Positions 34,418 to 46,258 of a DNA stretch of 64,000 bases are shown piece after piece (the first letter of the stretch is position 1; each line of letters begins with the position of its first letter). The notes beneath the pieces are model-generated. The model ran no database searches. It saw only the letters and a program-made list of their open reading frames with translations, and had not been told where the DNA came from. The DNA comes from Phlebotomus papatasi (taxonomy: Eukaryota > Arthropoda > Insecta > Diptera > Psychodidae), in NCBI RefSeq assembly GCF_024763615.1, contig NC_077223.1, forward strand, positions 74,710,627 to 74,774,626. Reading direction: 5' to 3'. The translations under genes and the position numbers were made by a program.

Positions 34418-37400
34418 ATGGATGGAAAATCGAGGAAACCCGATAAGAAAAGATCTTCAGTGAGTAAAGGAGAGAAGCAAGTTTGTGTAAGATTTACTGA
34501 AAACTGCTTGTATTTGTGCAGATCCTAAAGAAGCCCTGTGATCCTGAGACGTCCGATTGCACGGAAACAAAGACCAAACTTGTCCGGAGGATCAGTTTTT
34601 CTGGGAAGAAATCTGTCAAGTATGTTTTTTTTTGCTCATGCAGCTTTTGTTCTTCAGGCTCATATTGTTTATTTTGTAGGGAATTTATCCTGGATGAGGA
34701 TAAAAATACCGTTTGGGGAACATCGTACGAAGAATCTGCAGAATCCATCGCTATGCTGAATATTTCAGGAAATGTAGCTGGAGGCATAAAGGAGGACCTC
34801 AATTTTTCAGTGGAAATGGATATTGAACCAGATCCTGTGATTACGCACTATCAGGGAGATCTAATAAATCCCATGAATAAAGAAAATGAAACTCCAGATA
34901 ATACCATTTGGCAGAGCATCAATATGGGAGTGAAGATGCCTCTGGCCAGTTCAACAATGCTAGTAGATGGTGAAATGGATATTTCTATGACGGATGATGG
35001 GGGCGGAGTGATTTGCAGTGAGCCTTGTGCGAAGATTCCGGCGAAAAATAATGTGGATTTGAATCTTCAGCCAAAAGTCGTGAGTATCAATCGGGATCCC
35101 TTTTCCTGGCTCAGAGATCCCAAAATTGTGGGTAAGGATGCCCTGCAACCCCCCGATGTGAGCGGCAAGGTCCAAGCAGGAGGAAGAGACTCTTCAGAGA
35201 GCGATTCTACATTTTGTCCCAGTCCTCTGTCTATTTCTCAGGCTGCTCAAATGAACCGTGAGTCCACGTGCAATATTGATATATCCACTTTTCATTCCGA
35301 TGATCTTCAAGACTATAAGAATGGTGTCAAGAAGTTTGGAATGAAGAATGCGGAAATTCCTGGAAATATGCAGAAAATGAGGAAATCTGGTGTTCAAAAT
35401 ACATTTTATTTCCAAGCTCAGCAGACCCAAATGGACATGACTCTAGTAAAAGAAAATTGCGAGAAAAATCACAAAGTTAAGGCTATGAACCTTCCTGTGG
35501 CAGAAGATCAGTTGAATCTGACAAAACTTTCACCTGAACAAATTCTCGAGGAGAATTCTAAGCAGCCCATTAAACCGAGGCAAACGCAGTACTTTCCAAC
35601 GGATGATAATCAGATGGATCTCACAGGGATGCAAAGCAGAAAGAGTTCAACAAATTGTGTTAAAACCGTTGTGAGCCATTTGGAGACTGATCAAATGGAC
35701 ATCACAGATCTTGAAGAAAGAAACCAAGACAGGAGTATGAACAAGAAATCCATGGGCAACATGGATATTACTCTGCAGGACAATTGCAAAAGAATAACAG
35801 AAAAAGAGAGAAAAACAATTCACTTTTCAAATGAATGCAATCAGATGAATCTTACAATTGGTGAAGATGAAACAATTTCCTTCAGAACTCCCCGGCAAAT
35901 CGTTTTCATAGAAAATGCTCAAAATAAAAGCCACAGAACAAATTCGGCAAATTCAGAAAATATTCCACCGCCTGCTGAGATGCAAATGACTCTTCAGCAG
36001 CAGCAAGATTGCAGGGACATCTGTGAAAATGCAAGGAAAACTGTGTATTTTCCAAAGGAAATGGACATCTCTGGAGTGGCATTTGGGAAGAAAAGCATAA
36101 GCCCAAATATGGAAATGACTCTTCAGAGTGAAGAAGAATGCACTGATGTTTGTGGCAGGAAAACCATTCATTTTAACACGGAAAATCCTACAAATTGCGG
36201 TGCTGGAAAGCCTGAAATGGAAATGACGCTGTGTGAGAAAGATCCTGGGAGACCTAAACAGCAAAATCGTGGAACTATACACTTTCCACAGGGCGAGAAT
36301 CAAATGAATCTCACGAGAGGAAGAAAGTCAGAAATGGAGATGACTCCCTGTCTTGCTGATCCAGGAAAGACTATGCAAAAACGAGGAACTCTCTTCTTCC
36401 AACCGGGAGATGATCAAATAAATATTGTAGGATTCGTTGAGGATATCACCAGAAATGACAAAGAGATGGTTATCTGCTTAGACGATCCGGGAAACACTGT
36501 CCAAAATCGCAAAACTGTCTACTTTCGTCCGGATGAAAATCAGATGAATCTCACGGAAGTTGGGAAGCCTGAAATGGAAATGAGTTTTGAAGATCATGAA
36601 ATACTTGATAATCATGATAATCAAATGAACATTACCGGAGCTACTAGGGAGATTCCTAGAGATGGAAGTTCACAGAAAGGAATATGCACTTCGAATACCC
36701 ATTTTGGAGATCCTGGAAAAACTGAGCAGATTCGGGAAACCGTCTATTTCCCTCAGGATGAGAATCAAATGAATCTCACGGAACTCGGGAAGCCTGAAAT
36801 GGAAATGAGCCTGGTAGAGGATCCTGCAAAACCTTCCCAGAACCGTAAAACTGTCTTTTTTCCACAAGATGAGGATGAAATGAATATTACCGGAGCAACT
36901 CGGGAGATTTCCAGAGATGGAATACCACAAAAAGGGGCCAATACTTCAACTATTCGCTTTGGAGATCCTGGAATGGCGGGACAGACTCGCAAAACTGTCT
37001 TTTTCCCTCAGGATGAGAATCAGATGAATCTTACGGAAGCTGGGAGGCTTGAAATGGAATTGAGCCGGGCGGAACTTGCAAAGACTGCCCAGGATCGCAA
37101 AACTATCCACTTTTCTCAAGATGAGAATGAAATGAACATTACCGGGACATCTCAGGAGATTCTTAGAGATGGAAGGCTACAAAAAGAAAAGAGTGCTTGT
37201 CTCAGGGATCCTGGAATACCTGGGCAGATTCGTAAAACTGTCTACTTTCATCAGGATGAGGATCAGATGAATCTCACGGGAGCCGGAAAGCCTGAAATTG
37301 AAATGAGCCTGATAGAGGATCCTGCAAAACCTTCGCAGAATCGTAAAACTGTCTACTTCTCTCAGGATGAGAATGAAATGAACATTACAGGAGCAACTAG

Positions 37401-40400
37401 GGAGATTCCTAAAGATAGAAGACAAGAACGAGAGAATAGCTTCTGCTTCGGAGATCCTGGAATAGCCGGGCAAATTCGGAAAACTGTCTTTTTCCCTGAG
37501 GATGAGAATCAGATGAATCTAACGAAAGCTGGGGAGCCTGAAATGAATTTGAGCCTGGAGGATCCTACAAAAGCATTCCAGAATCGCAAAACTATCCACT
37601 TCTCTCAAGATGAGAATGAAATGAACATTACCGGGACATCTCAGGAGATTCTTAGAGATGGAAGGCTACAAAAAGAAAAGAGCGCTTGCTTCAGGGATCC
37701 TGGAATATCTGGGCAGATTCGTAAAACTGTCTTTTTCCCTCAGGATGAGGATCAAATGAATCTCACGGGAGCCGGAAAGCCTGAAATTGAAATGAGCCTG
37801 ATAGAGGATCCTGCAAAACCTTCGCAGAATCGTAAAACTGTCTACTTCTCTCAGGATGAGAATGAAATGAACATTACAGGAGCAACTAGGGAGATTCCTA
37901 AAGATAGAAGACAAGAACGAGAGAATAGCTTCTGCTTCGGAGATCCTGGAACAGCTTTGCAGATCCGCAAAACGGTATTTTTCCCTCAGGATGAGAATCA
38001 AATGAATCTCACGGAAGCCGGAAAGCCTGAAATAGAAATGAGCCTGGTAGAGGATCCTGTAAAACCTTCCCAGAATCGTAAAACTATCCACTTCTCTCAG
38101 GATGAAAATGAAATGAACATTACCGGAGCACCTCGGGAGATTCCCAGAGATGGAAGACCACAAAAAGAAAAGAGCGCGTGTTTCAAGGATCCTGGAATGG
38201 CGGGACAGACTCGCAAAACTGTCTTTTTCCCTCAGGATGAGGATCAAATGAATATCACACGAGCCGGAAAGCCTGAAATGGAATTGAGCCTGGAGGATCC
38301 TACAAAACCTTTCCAGAATCGCAAAACTATCCACTTCTCTCAAGATGAAAATGAAATGAACATTACAGGAGCAAGTTCAGAGGTCCCTAAAAGTGGAATA
38401 CCACAAAAAGAAACCAACATTTCGACTATCTGCTTTGGAGATCCTGGAATGACTGAACAGACTCGTAAAGCTGGAAAGCCTGATATGGAAATGACCCTGG
38501 TGGATCCTATAAAAACTTCCCAGAATCGTGAAACTGTCTACTTCCCGCAAGATGAGAACGAAATAAATATCACAGGAGGCAGGATTATTAGCAAGGGAAA
38601 CCGTTTAGACCACGAAAATCCTGAAAAGACAGCACAGAGACGTGGAACTGTTTACTTTCCGCAAGAGAATAATCAAATGAACATCACACAAATATCTCCT
38701 AAGACGATGAAGGAGAATGACGAAAATGACGCAGGAGAAACAATGGAAATGGACATAACAATGCCTGAAAATCCCATCATTGGCGGAACCAGGAGAAAAA
38801 CCACCTTGCTGAATGATCAGATTCAATCTGAGCCAGTCGATTTGACTTTAAAGGCAATTCCTGTGCCGATTGTGCAGAAAACCTTGAATGAGGTAGTTCC
38901 TAAAGACAGACGCGGCTCGATTGGAAGTTCAGCAGTTGTGGTCAAAATACCACCATTCTCCAGGAGGGAATCAATTGAGCACCAATTGGTATCCTCTAGC
39001 AATGAAACAGTTTCTCAGCCAAATGAAGAGTCTATGATGCAAAACATGTCTTGTGACTCTATGGATATTTCAGAATGTTTGCAATCTCCTCCAGGAAAGC
39101 TAGCCAATCAGAAGGAGGAGATTGAAATGGAAGCTAGCAGAAATGCCAGCAGGATGGCTCTCCAGGGACCTCTGGAGGAGACTACAGAGGGAGCTTCCCT
39201 GAAATTGTTGTCAGTGGATATGTCTGAAGACAATACAATGAAGATCTGTGAAGCTCTCTATCGTGAACAGAGACTGCATCAATCGAAGATGTCTGAGCAA
39301 TCAAGTCAATTGTCCAAATTGCTGGAAAATGACTCAATGGAAATGAAGATGCTCATGGAGGAATCTTACATTGAGGCGGATAGTATCAACGCTATGGATA
39401 ATACATATCTTCGGCTGGGGAATGTCGTAAAATCAATCAGTGCAGCACCAGAAGTACAAAAGCCAATAATTCGCAGAGAAACTTTCACAATTCATGAAAA
39501 TTCACAGTGTCCAGCAAAATCTCCGAGAAAGAGTCGAATTCCTGTTCTAGGAGCTAGTAGATATCCGACTCCTGAGCCTCCGAGGCGCTGTAGTCAATTC
39601 CAAGACAAATTGCAGGATTCCATTCCCGATCTGGGAATCATTCATAGGAATAGTGATTTAGAGATGAAAAATGTCACAGCAAAATTTGCGGATTGTTCAA
39701 TCGTCATAAACAGTGAAACACTGAAAACTTTATCAGATGGAGATGATCAAGATGATTTTCTGCCTACTCTCCAATCCTTACATATATCAAATCGTGACAT
39801 CCTCCCAGATGAAATGCAAGAAGAATTTCTCAGAGAAAATGTTCCAAGAAGGCGCAAGACTCTGAAACCTCGAAGGACACTGGCTAAAGATCCAAAATTA
39901 CTGAAAAATATGCTAGGAAGTGACTTGTATGGGAAGTTAATTCAGTCAAAGGGTGACTTAGAGAAGGTGATGGACGAAAGAGATCGTGTCTTTGCTTTGT
40001 ATGAGGAATGTAAGCCACATCTGGAATTTTTCCTGAAATATCCAAGTCGATGCCAACTCCCATTTTGTCCATCGTTCAAGGAATTAATTGCAAACATAGG
40101 AAGCACGTAAGTTTGAATTTAATCTAGGCATCTAGGGGAATCTAGAGAAAAATTTTCCGGGTATATTTCTTCCTATTTAGTAACTTAAAAAAAAATTAAG
40201 TTTGCCGAAGCCGGGATTTGATATCGAACTTTTCGAGTATGAATGCCTCATTCTAAATTTTATTCACTAGCACCCCTTTTTTACGACAAGCTGTTAAAAA
40301 AAACAAAGATAATTGATTTTAAAATTAACACAATTTTAAGTATTTAAGGAAGATTTATGTTACACAATTATCACTCACTTAATTGCGGAAACTGATGATA

Positions 40401-43400
40401 GAGCAATGAACTTTCGTTTGAAAAACTCAGTATCAAATCTTCGATCTGGCAGAATTTTAGAGGACTATATTTTTAATCTGTATCCTTTTTTTTAGAATCA
40501 TGAATATTTATTTAGAGTTATCTTGTATTTCTTTTTCAAAAAAATCATTGAGTCATCATCGAATCGTAATCAAGTCATTACCAGCAAATTATTAAATTTT
40601 ATTTTCTCACAGTAAATTTCGGTTTAAGAAAAATGATTTACATATTACAAAGGGCGTAGCCAGGTTTTAGTAAGAGCGAGGGGGAGGGAAATTGTAAGAA
40701 TAATTGAGGGGAATATTTATTGAGCAATATCCTTCGTTTTTCTAAAGGATTCTACACATTGGGAGCAATTTTCATCAAAAATTGCATTTTTTAGAACATT
40801 ATTAAGCTAAACGCAATTTCGTCTAATGATGTCTACACCCTAGAAGCAATTTTCGTCAAAAATTGCCTTTTTTTTTAAATTCTGACGTTTCTGCCTACAA
40901 GGATAGGGAAAATTTTCTTTAAAAGGGTATTTTGTAAAGAAATTTCTCCTAGTGTGCAGGCAGAGGCCATAAGAAAACCTGCTCACTAACTCACACCTGG
41001 TTCCTAAAGGCGTCTACACATTGGGAGCAATTTTCGTCAAAAATTGCGTTTTTGACAGAAATTTGACGTTTCCCCCTACAACGCTGTAGGGAATTTCCTT
41101 CAAAAAAGCAATTTTTGACAAAAATTTCTCTCAATTTGTAGAGGCCTTAAATAATTTTTTCCAAAAAGCCATAATATAATGTTCAAAAAACTCGAATTCA
41201 TAAATGTTCAATGAAAATCGGATTTCTTGCGATTTTCTTTCAAGAACATTTTTGATTCTTTCCGTTAGATCAATTTTTGTCAAAATAATTTTTTTGAAAG
41301 AAATTGTGTGCACTGGACCTAATGGCCTCTACACACTAGTGAAATATATGTCCATATTGAAGAAAATTCCTTACGCTTGTGTAGGAAAAACTCTTCAATA
41401 TGGACATAAATTTGTCTAGTGTGTAGAGAACATAAAGGTCTCTACACATTAGCAGCAATTTTCTTCAAATTGAGCATTTTTGACAGAATTTTGAAATTTA
41501 CACCTACAGCACTGCGTGCAATTTCCTTCAAAAAAAGCAATTTTTGACGATAATTGCTCTCAATGTGTAAATGCCTTAAGTGGAAACGTGAAAAGTCTGT
41601 CAAAAATGCCCCAAAAGAAATATTTTTTGGTAGAAAAGGCTCTTTGGATACCCAATAGACTGTTTTCATCAGCTTTTCGCAGAATGAATATTAGCTTTAT
41701 TTTTTTTTAAAAAAAAGGGGAAAAATTGTTTCGATTTTTCACTAAAATTTGGGATGGTTTCTGCATTTTTTTTTTTAAATTTCTGACTGAAAATTAACAT
41801 CAATCCATTTTCACCAGTTTCTTTTCCTGAAATTTTTTTTATAAAAGATAAGAACATTTCTACAAAAAAATCTTTTAAAATATTTTCGGTTTTTTTTGGT
41901 GGAGATTGTGAAAAGTGTTCTGTTTTTTTTTTAAGTTTAAAAATCTAATTTGAACCCAATTTTAAGGATCCTAGCGTATTTCGTAAGCTGAAATCTTGCT
42001 AAGACCAACTAGGAAGGCTTTTCTGTGAAAAAGCCCCAACAACTTGTTAAAAAAAAACCGAATGAAAATGCTCTTACTTTCTTTTGCAAACTTTTATTCA
42101 AAAATTAACCAAAAATTCAATGCTAAACCGATTGTGATTATTTTAGACAGATTTGGAAAGTGTGATAGATTTCCTAACAGATCTTCTAAGGCAATATTGT
42201 TTGTTTTTTTTTATAGAAAACTTGATAAATTCTTTTGCAAAAAAAATAATTTGAAGTTTTCGATTTTTAATCCAAAATGAAATATTTTGGGCTTTTTGAA
42301 AAGCTCACTTTTCGAGCCAGAAAGACTAATTTTTAGAGTTTTAAAATCACCTTGTTTAGTTTTAGTTTTTTTTTTTTAATAATGAGTGAGGGGGTCACCG
42401 ACAGCTCTACTTCCTCCTCTCTACGTCCTTGCATATTAAATATTATTATTATTATCTTTATTGTCAACGGGACGTCATCCAGTGGATGGTTTCCCGTAGT
42501 AAACTTCATACATATGTATTACAATATATTTTTGAGATTAGTTGAATTTACAAATTTAAGTAATTTTTGTACTTCATTTTCAATATCTGCTAGTGCTATT
42601 TTAGGATTTGGATTTATTTTGTGTAAATTTCTTTCTGTTTCGTACTTTATACATTCAAAAATTAGATGATGAATAGAAATTACTGGATTATTTGGACATG
42701 TGTCGCAGACCAGCGGAGCAATATTTCTTTCCATTAAAAAACCATGAGTGATTTTAGAATGGCCAATTCTTATCCTGGTTAATATTGTTTCTTCACGTCT
42801 GCATATTAAATATTTCTAATAAATAAAAATATTTTTCAGCAAATAAAAATAAAAAAGTTTTTAAATAATTTAAAAAATTGTTATTATAAGTTATATTTTC
42901 TCTTTCCCATGATTTTTTTTACAGTTTTTATGCATTTACTACGGGAAAGCGCGCTACCTACGGACGATTGTTATTAAAAGTTAACTTATAAAAACTGATT
43001 TTAATTGACTATTTTTGGCAAAATATGTAATACTGCTCAAAATTCTGCAGCTGTTTCTGCTCAGCTTTAATATAGATTTTTTAACGTTAAAATTGCTATT
43101 ACAAAATAAAAAGTGCTATATCTTTTTAATAATCCTGCTAGGATTAATTTAATCAAGCAACAATATTTAAAATTGCAACATAGAATATTTTGAGTAAAAA
43201 AAGAACTTTTGTGACTTGTCCTCTACACACTAGAGAAATTTATGCCCATATTGAAGGAAATTCCCTACACTTGTGGAGGAAAAACTCTTCAGTATGGACA
43301 TAAATTTCTCTAGTGTGTAGAGGCCTTTACAAAAAAATTGATCGAGACGAGATTTGATATGAAACTTTTCTAGTGTGAATGAATGTTCCATTGTAATTTT

Positions 43401-44478
43401 TATTATTATTTATTTATTTCGATGTACCGGGCCTTTTATGGCCATTTTGTACATTATTCAGTTTACAAGATTATTATTCAGATTACAATGTTTCGTGAAA
43501 AATGTCCATTCAGACGCTTTCAATCATTTGCACCGGGCGGGACTCGAACTCACAACTGTGACAGTCGAGTCAGGGGTCACACCGCCCAAGAGCCGAACAC
43601 TCTTACCAATTGCACCACGGACCCCCTCCATTGTAATTTTACCGATAATTCTTTTTCGGTCAATCTATCACCCAGACACAGTTTAATTTGATCATTTATC
43701 AATTTTATAATATTAAATCTGACTGCTCTTGTTTATTTATTTATTTTTTTTTTAATGATATTGCTTCCCGCATTATGACCAGCACACAATAACTTTTGTT
43801 TGTAAACATGTTTTCAAAAATTTTTATAAGAGTGAGTGAGATGACTAGATCTAAATCTCACTTACTCTCATTGAAATTTCAGAAACATGTTTACTAAACA
43901 AAAGTTATTGTGCGTTGGGCATTAGGGTCCTCTCTCTCTCCTTTGCAATTGAATTTATCTTATCATAGAAGCGAAAAATTCTCTGATAAAGGAATTTACC
44001 TTCTTTTCCAGCTCCTTCCGAAGTATTTGGTATATTGACAAATTCTTCGCTCAAGGACATCTGATCTTCAAGCATAGGAAAATCACATCTTTTGAGATTC
44101 ATATGAAATTCAATCCAAGTCAGCTGAATGATATGGATTGCGCGGATCACCGTGGGAGGATAAATTTCAGGAAGATTACGATAGTGGACTGTGATTGGTA
44201 CACGAATGCCAGTGAGTTCATTTTTTTTTTTAATTTTTTCTTATTTAAATTGAAATCTTGAGCAAATCCTATTGAATTTTGCAGATCCTGATACCAAGTC
44301 CAAACTTTGGATCTACCTGCATACAAAATTCCGCGGAAAAGTCCTTTCAGATTCCTACTTGCTCAACATGTACAGCGATTCCACGTACCTCCGCGACTTC
44401 CTGCACTATATTGATGATCTCTGTTGTGAGATTTATGCTGCGAGACCACCTATGAGAGAACTCCTGGCCAGAAGATAG
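34418..44478 (+). CDS. Spc105R: Kinetochore scaffold Spc105R/KNL1 with expanded MELT-like array
   Basis: Five exons: 34418-34459, 34522-34619, 34680-40106, 44012-44211 and 44285-44478, all phase-consistent, coding about 1986 residues. The N-terminus has both PP1-docking motifs, SSILK (residues 13-17) and RRISF (36-40). The centre contains about 29 M-x-[LIM]-T motifs (MDMT, MNLT, MNIT, MEMT), usually preceded ten residues earlier by T-V-x-F (as in RKTVFFPQDENQMNLT). This TxxΩ-MELT layout is what Mps1 phosphorylates to recruit Bub3/Bub1. The last two exons give residues 1856-1986, which look like the KNL1 RWD region that binds the Mis12 complex (SIWYIDKFFAQGHLIFKHRK to the C-terminus). Intron 3 is 3.9 kb and full of MITEs. 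The direct 40106-44012 join keeps phase, but a missed small exon is possible. Minus-strand frames over the repeats are shadows. Confidence 0.9.
36230..38700 (+). repeat. Tandem coding repeats of Spc105R (MELT array)
   Basis: A super-unit of roughly 80 residues alternates one DENQMNLT motif with one DENEMNIT motif. These are linked by GKPEMEMSL-type and ATREIPRDG-type spacers and recur about seven times. The 489-bp segments starting at 37311 and 37800 are almost identical over long stretches, indicating recent duplication. Confidence 0.85.
41006..41149. mobile_element. Small palindromic MITE, TCTACACATTGGGAGC family, copy 1
   Basis: AAGGCGTCTACACATTGGGA is mirrored by CTCTCAATTTGTAGAGGCCTT, and the CAATTTTCGTCAAAAATTGC interior also pairs. 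A decayed relative precedes it at about 40742-40965. In Spc105R intron 3. Confidence 0.65.
41324..41431. mobile_element. Small palindromic MITE, CTCTACACACTAG family, copy 1
   Basis: GGCCTCTACACACTAGTGAA is mirrored by TTGTCTAGTGTGTAGAG, and GTCCATATTGAAG pairs with CTTCAATATGGAC. A near-identical copy lies at 43217-43327. Confidence 0.7.
41434..41578. mobile_element. Small palindromic MITE, TCTACACATTGGGAGC family, copy 2
   Basis: AAGGTCTCTACACATTAGCA pairs with TGCTCTCAATGTGTAAATGCCTT. It abuts the previous element almost directly. Confidence 0.6.
42519..42805 (-). mobile_element. 3' fragment of a non-LTR retrotransposon (jockey/R1-like)
   Basis: The minus strand encodes the typical end of a LINE ORF2: RIRIGHSKITHGFL, then VCDTCPN-x-HHLIFEC-x-YE-x-ER, the CxxC/HxxxC motif after the RNase H/endonuclease region. 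A stop follows, with a downstream (TAA)n-like tail near 42430-42455. Everything 5' is missing, as is usual for truncated LINE copies. It lies inside Spc105R intron 3 in antisense orientation. Confidence 0.75.
43217..43327. mobile_element. Small palindromic MITE, CTCTACACACTAG family, copy 2
   Basis: CCTCTACACACTAGAGAAAT pairs with ATTTCTCTAGTGTGTAGAGG. The interior matches the 41324-41431 copy. Confidence 0.7.
43401..43626 (-). mobile_element. tRNA-derived SINE with 14-bp target duplication
   Basis: Read on the minus strand, GGGGTCCGTGGTGCAATTGG followed by TAAGAG forms an A box and GAGTTCGAGTCCCGCC a B box. A unique body and a TAAATAAATAATAATAAAAA-type tail follow. TCCATTGTAATTTT is repeated exactly on both sides (43387-43400 and 43627-43640). 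Together these show an intact, LINE-mobilised SINE insertion. Its head resembles that at 14230-14380. Confidence 0.9.
43777..43920. mobile_element. Palindromic 144-bp MITE, copy 2
   Basis: ACCAGCACACAATAACTTTT and AAAAGTTATTGTGCGTTGG are inverted, with the same GATGACTAGATCT core as copies at 29070 and 55068. Confidence 0.75.
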
Positions 44479-46258
44479 CATTTAATTTAAGTTTGTTTAA
44501 AATTATTTTATTTTGTCTCAAATATAACAGATTGCAATTTGAAATTTTTGTCTGCAAAAAGCGCCATCTGCAGATGCTGGCGCCATCTGTGCCGCTTGTC
44601 ATAGAAAAAATCGCCGAGCCGAGGAAGAGTTTCGCACGGGAGTTTTCACGCAGAAGAACAATTTGCATTTTACTGCAAGAATATTCCTGATGTGGCATGT
44701 TTTTGTGCTAAAAGTGATAAGGAGTGATTTGTATTATCAGTGAGTGATGTGTTTTGGTGTCCCAGGAGGCTGCGTGTGTGGAAAATTTCGCGAAAAGTGC
44801 ATCATTCTCATACTCCGCAATGACAAAAGGCGATGGAAGCTGGCGTTCCAGGAAGATGATTCGCTTGAAGGTACATTGCATGTTTTTTGCCAATCCTGTG
44901 GGTAGGATGTTGATGATGGGAGATGGCTTGTGGGATTTGTGGTGTTGTTTACAATTTTCATACTGGGGATTTCTGTGCAATTTTCCGAATGTCATTTTTC
45001 ATATAGAAAACGACAATAGTCGAAAATGGCTTCTTTGCGATGGTAGACGCTATCTGATTGGTTGATGGTGGATGAAAAGAAAAATGCATTTTCTTGACAA
45101 TTTCCATTGGGTTTTCCATTAATATGACCAAAGGAGGCTTTTGGGGAGTTTATTGGATTTTTTCTGAATTTTCTCAGTGCAAAAAGTCATGGGGAAAGTG
45201 GATGAAATGGGAAAAAATGCCTGAAGATGTGTGGCTTTGGAGCAATGGCGGCCATCAAATCAACCAATCAGAGAGCTCGTACCATCGATGCGTCCATTTT
45301 CTGAGCATATTCTTCGCGTCTCTCAGTTGGATGTGGAGAAAAAGTGAGACTTTTCCGTGCGTGTGTGACTTTTTCTATAGAATTTTGCCAAATTTTCAAT
45401 TTGTGGGGGCAACTGTGGGATGCATATCGGAACATGATGATACTGGGAATACTGTTAAATTGAGGATTTTCATGGAAATTGTGCGGAAAAGGTGGAAAAT
45501 CCCCAAGAAATTTTGCCCCCTTGGCTAACGTTGAGCTTAGGGAGATGAGAGAAAATTTGATTTGTGATGAAATTCATTTTTGCTCCATTGATTTGGTGGT
45601 CTCGGGAGAAAATGTAGGTGTTTAGAAAGAGGTAATTTTCTACAAGAATTTTCACTGTGGTCCCTTTGGTGGGTTTCCGGGGGTATTTGGAGGACTCTTA
45701 CACGGACTTTCTGCTGGCTGGCAACAAAAGAAACCTCGCGAAAGTCTCAGCAAAATGCCGTGAAATCTGGGACGTCCCAGGGAGAATTTTGTGCGCAAAG
45801 TTGTTTCTCTTGACTCTGCAGTCTGACTATTAATGCCTTTTTCCGGCCCCAAAACACCACAAAAATTCATATTTCACCCCAAAATTACACCCTTTCACCC
45901 AAATAAATCACTAACCCCCCTCTTTTCGTCTTTCCAGCAAATGACATAGGAGAAAATTGATAATTTTCCCGGGGTAAGCCTGAGCTGAAAAAGACACCAA
46001 AAACTGGGAAGGCTTCTTCCGATGGTCCACATGTTAATTATCCATCGAAAATATAAACAAACTCCATACAGAAAAAAGTGACATTGACAGTGAAAAAGTG
46101 ACAGTTGGATTCTTAAGATACAATATATTTTTCTCAATATCCAAAATATTTACACTTTTGCTCCTGACACAAGTGTTCAAGGTGTTTCCCGGAAGGTGTG
46201 TGTGGAAGGGATAGTGTCAGGGCTAGTGAAAGAGGGATAGAGAAAGTGTGAGTGAAAA
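44479..46258. other. Upstream region of NURF301; probable 5' UTR/promoter DNA
   Basis: Comparatively GC-balanced sequence with open frames (44754-45065, 45094-45528) that show no domain and are tryptophan-rich, so I treat them as chance. A leader before the ATG at 46259 is plausible. Two GCGCCATCT sites lie at its left end. Confidence 0.4.
44561..44588. promoter_or_regulatory. Two tandem GCGCCATCTG sites
   Basis: GCGCCATCT occurs at 44561-44569 and 44580-44588, separated by CAGATGCTG-like sequence. Its complement AGATGGCGC agrees with the core of the Drosophila CTCF motif. The sites lie between the Spc105R and NURF301 genes. A boundary role is inference only. Confidence 0.3.

Noticed and set aside
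37666..38343. A 225-codon minus-strand frame with repeating RDSFTILxRFCRILxQAHFxF
   Set aside because: It is the antisense shadow of the Spc105R repeat array; the same happens at 36670-36930 and 37177-37473.
45094..45528. A 144-codon frame rich in Trp between Spc105R and NURF301
   Set aside because: No recognisable family or partner exon; the ATG-initiated frame lies in probable 5' flank of NURF301. I could not exclude a lineage-specific gene.
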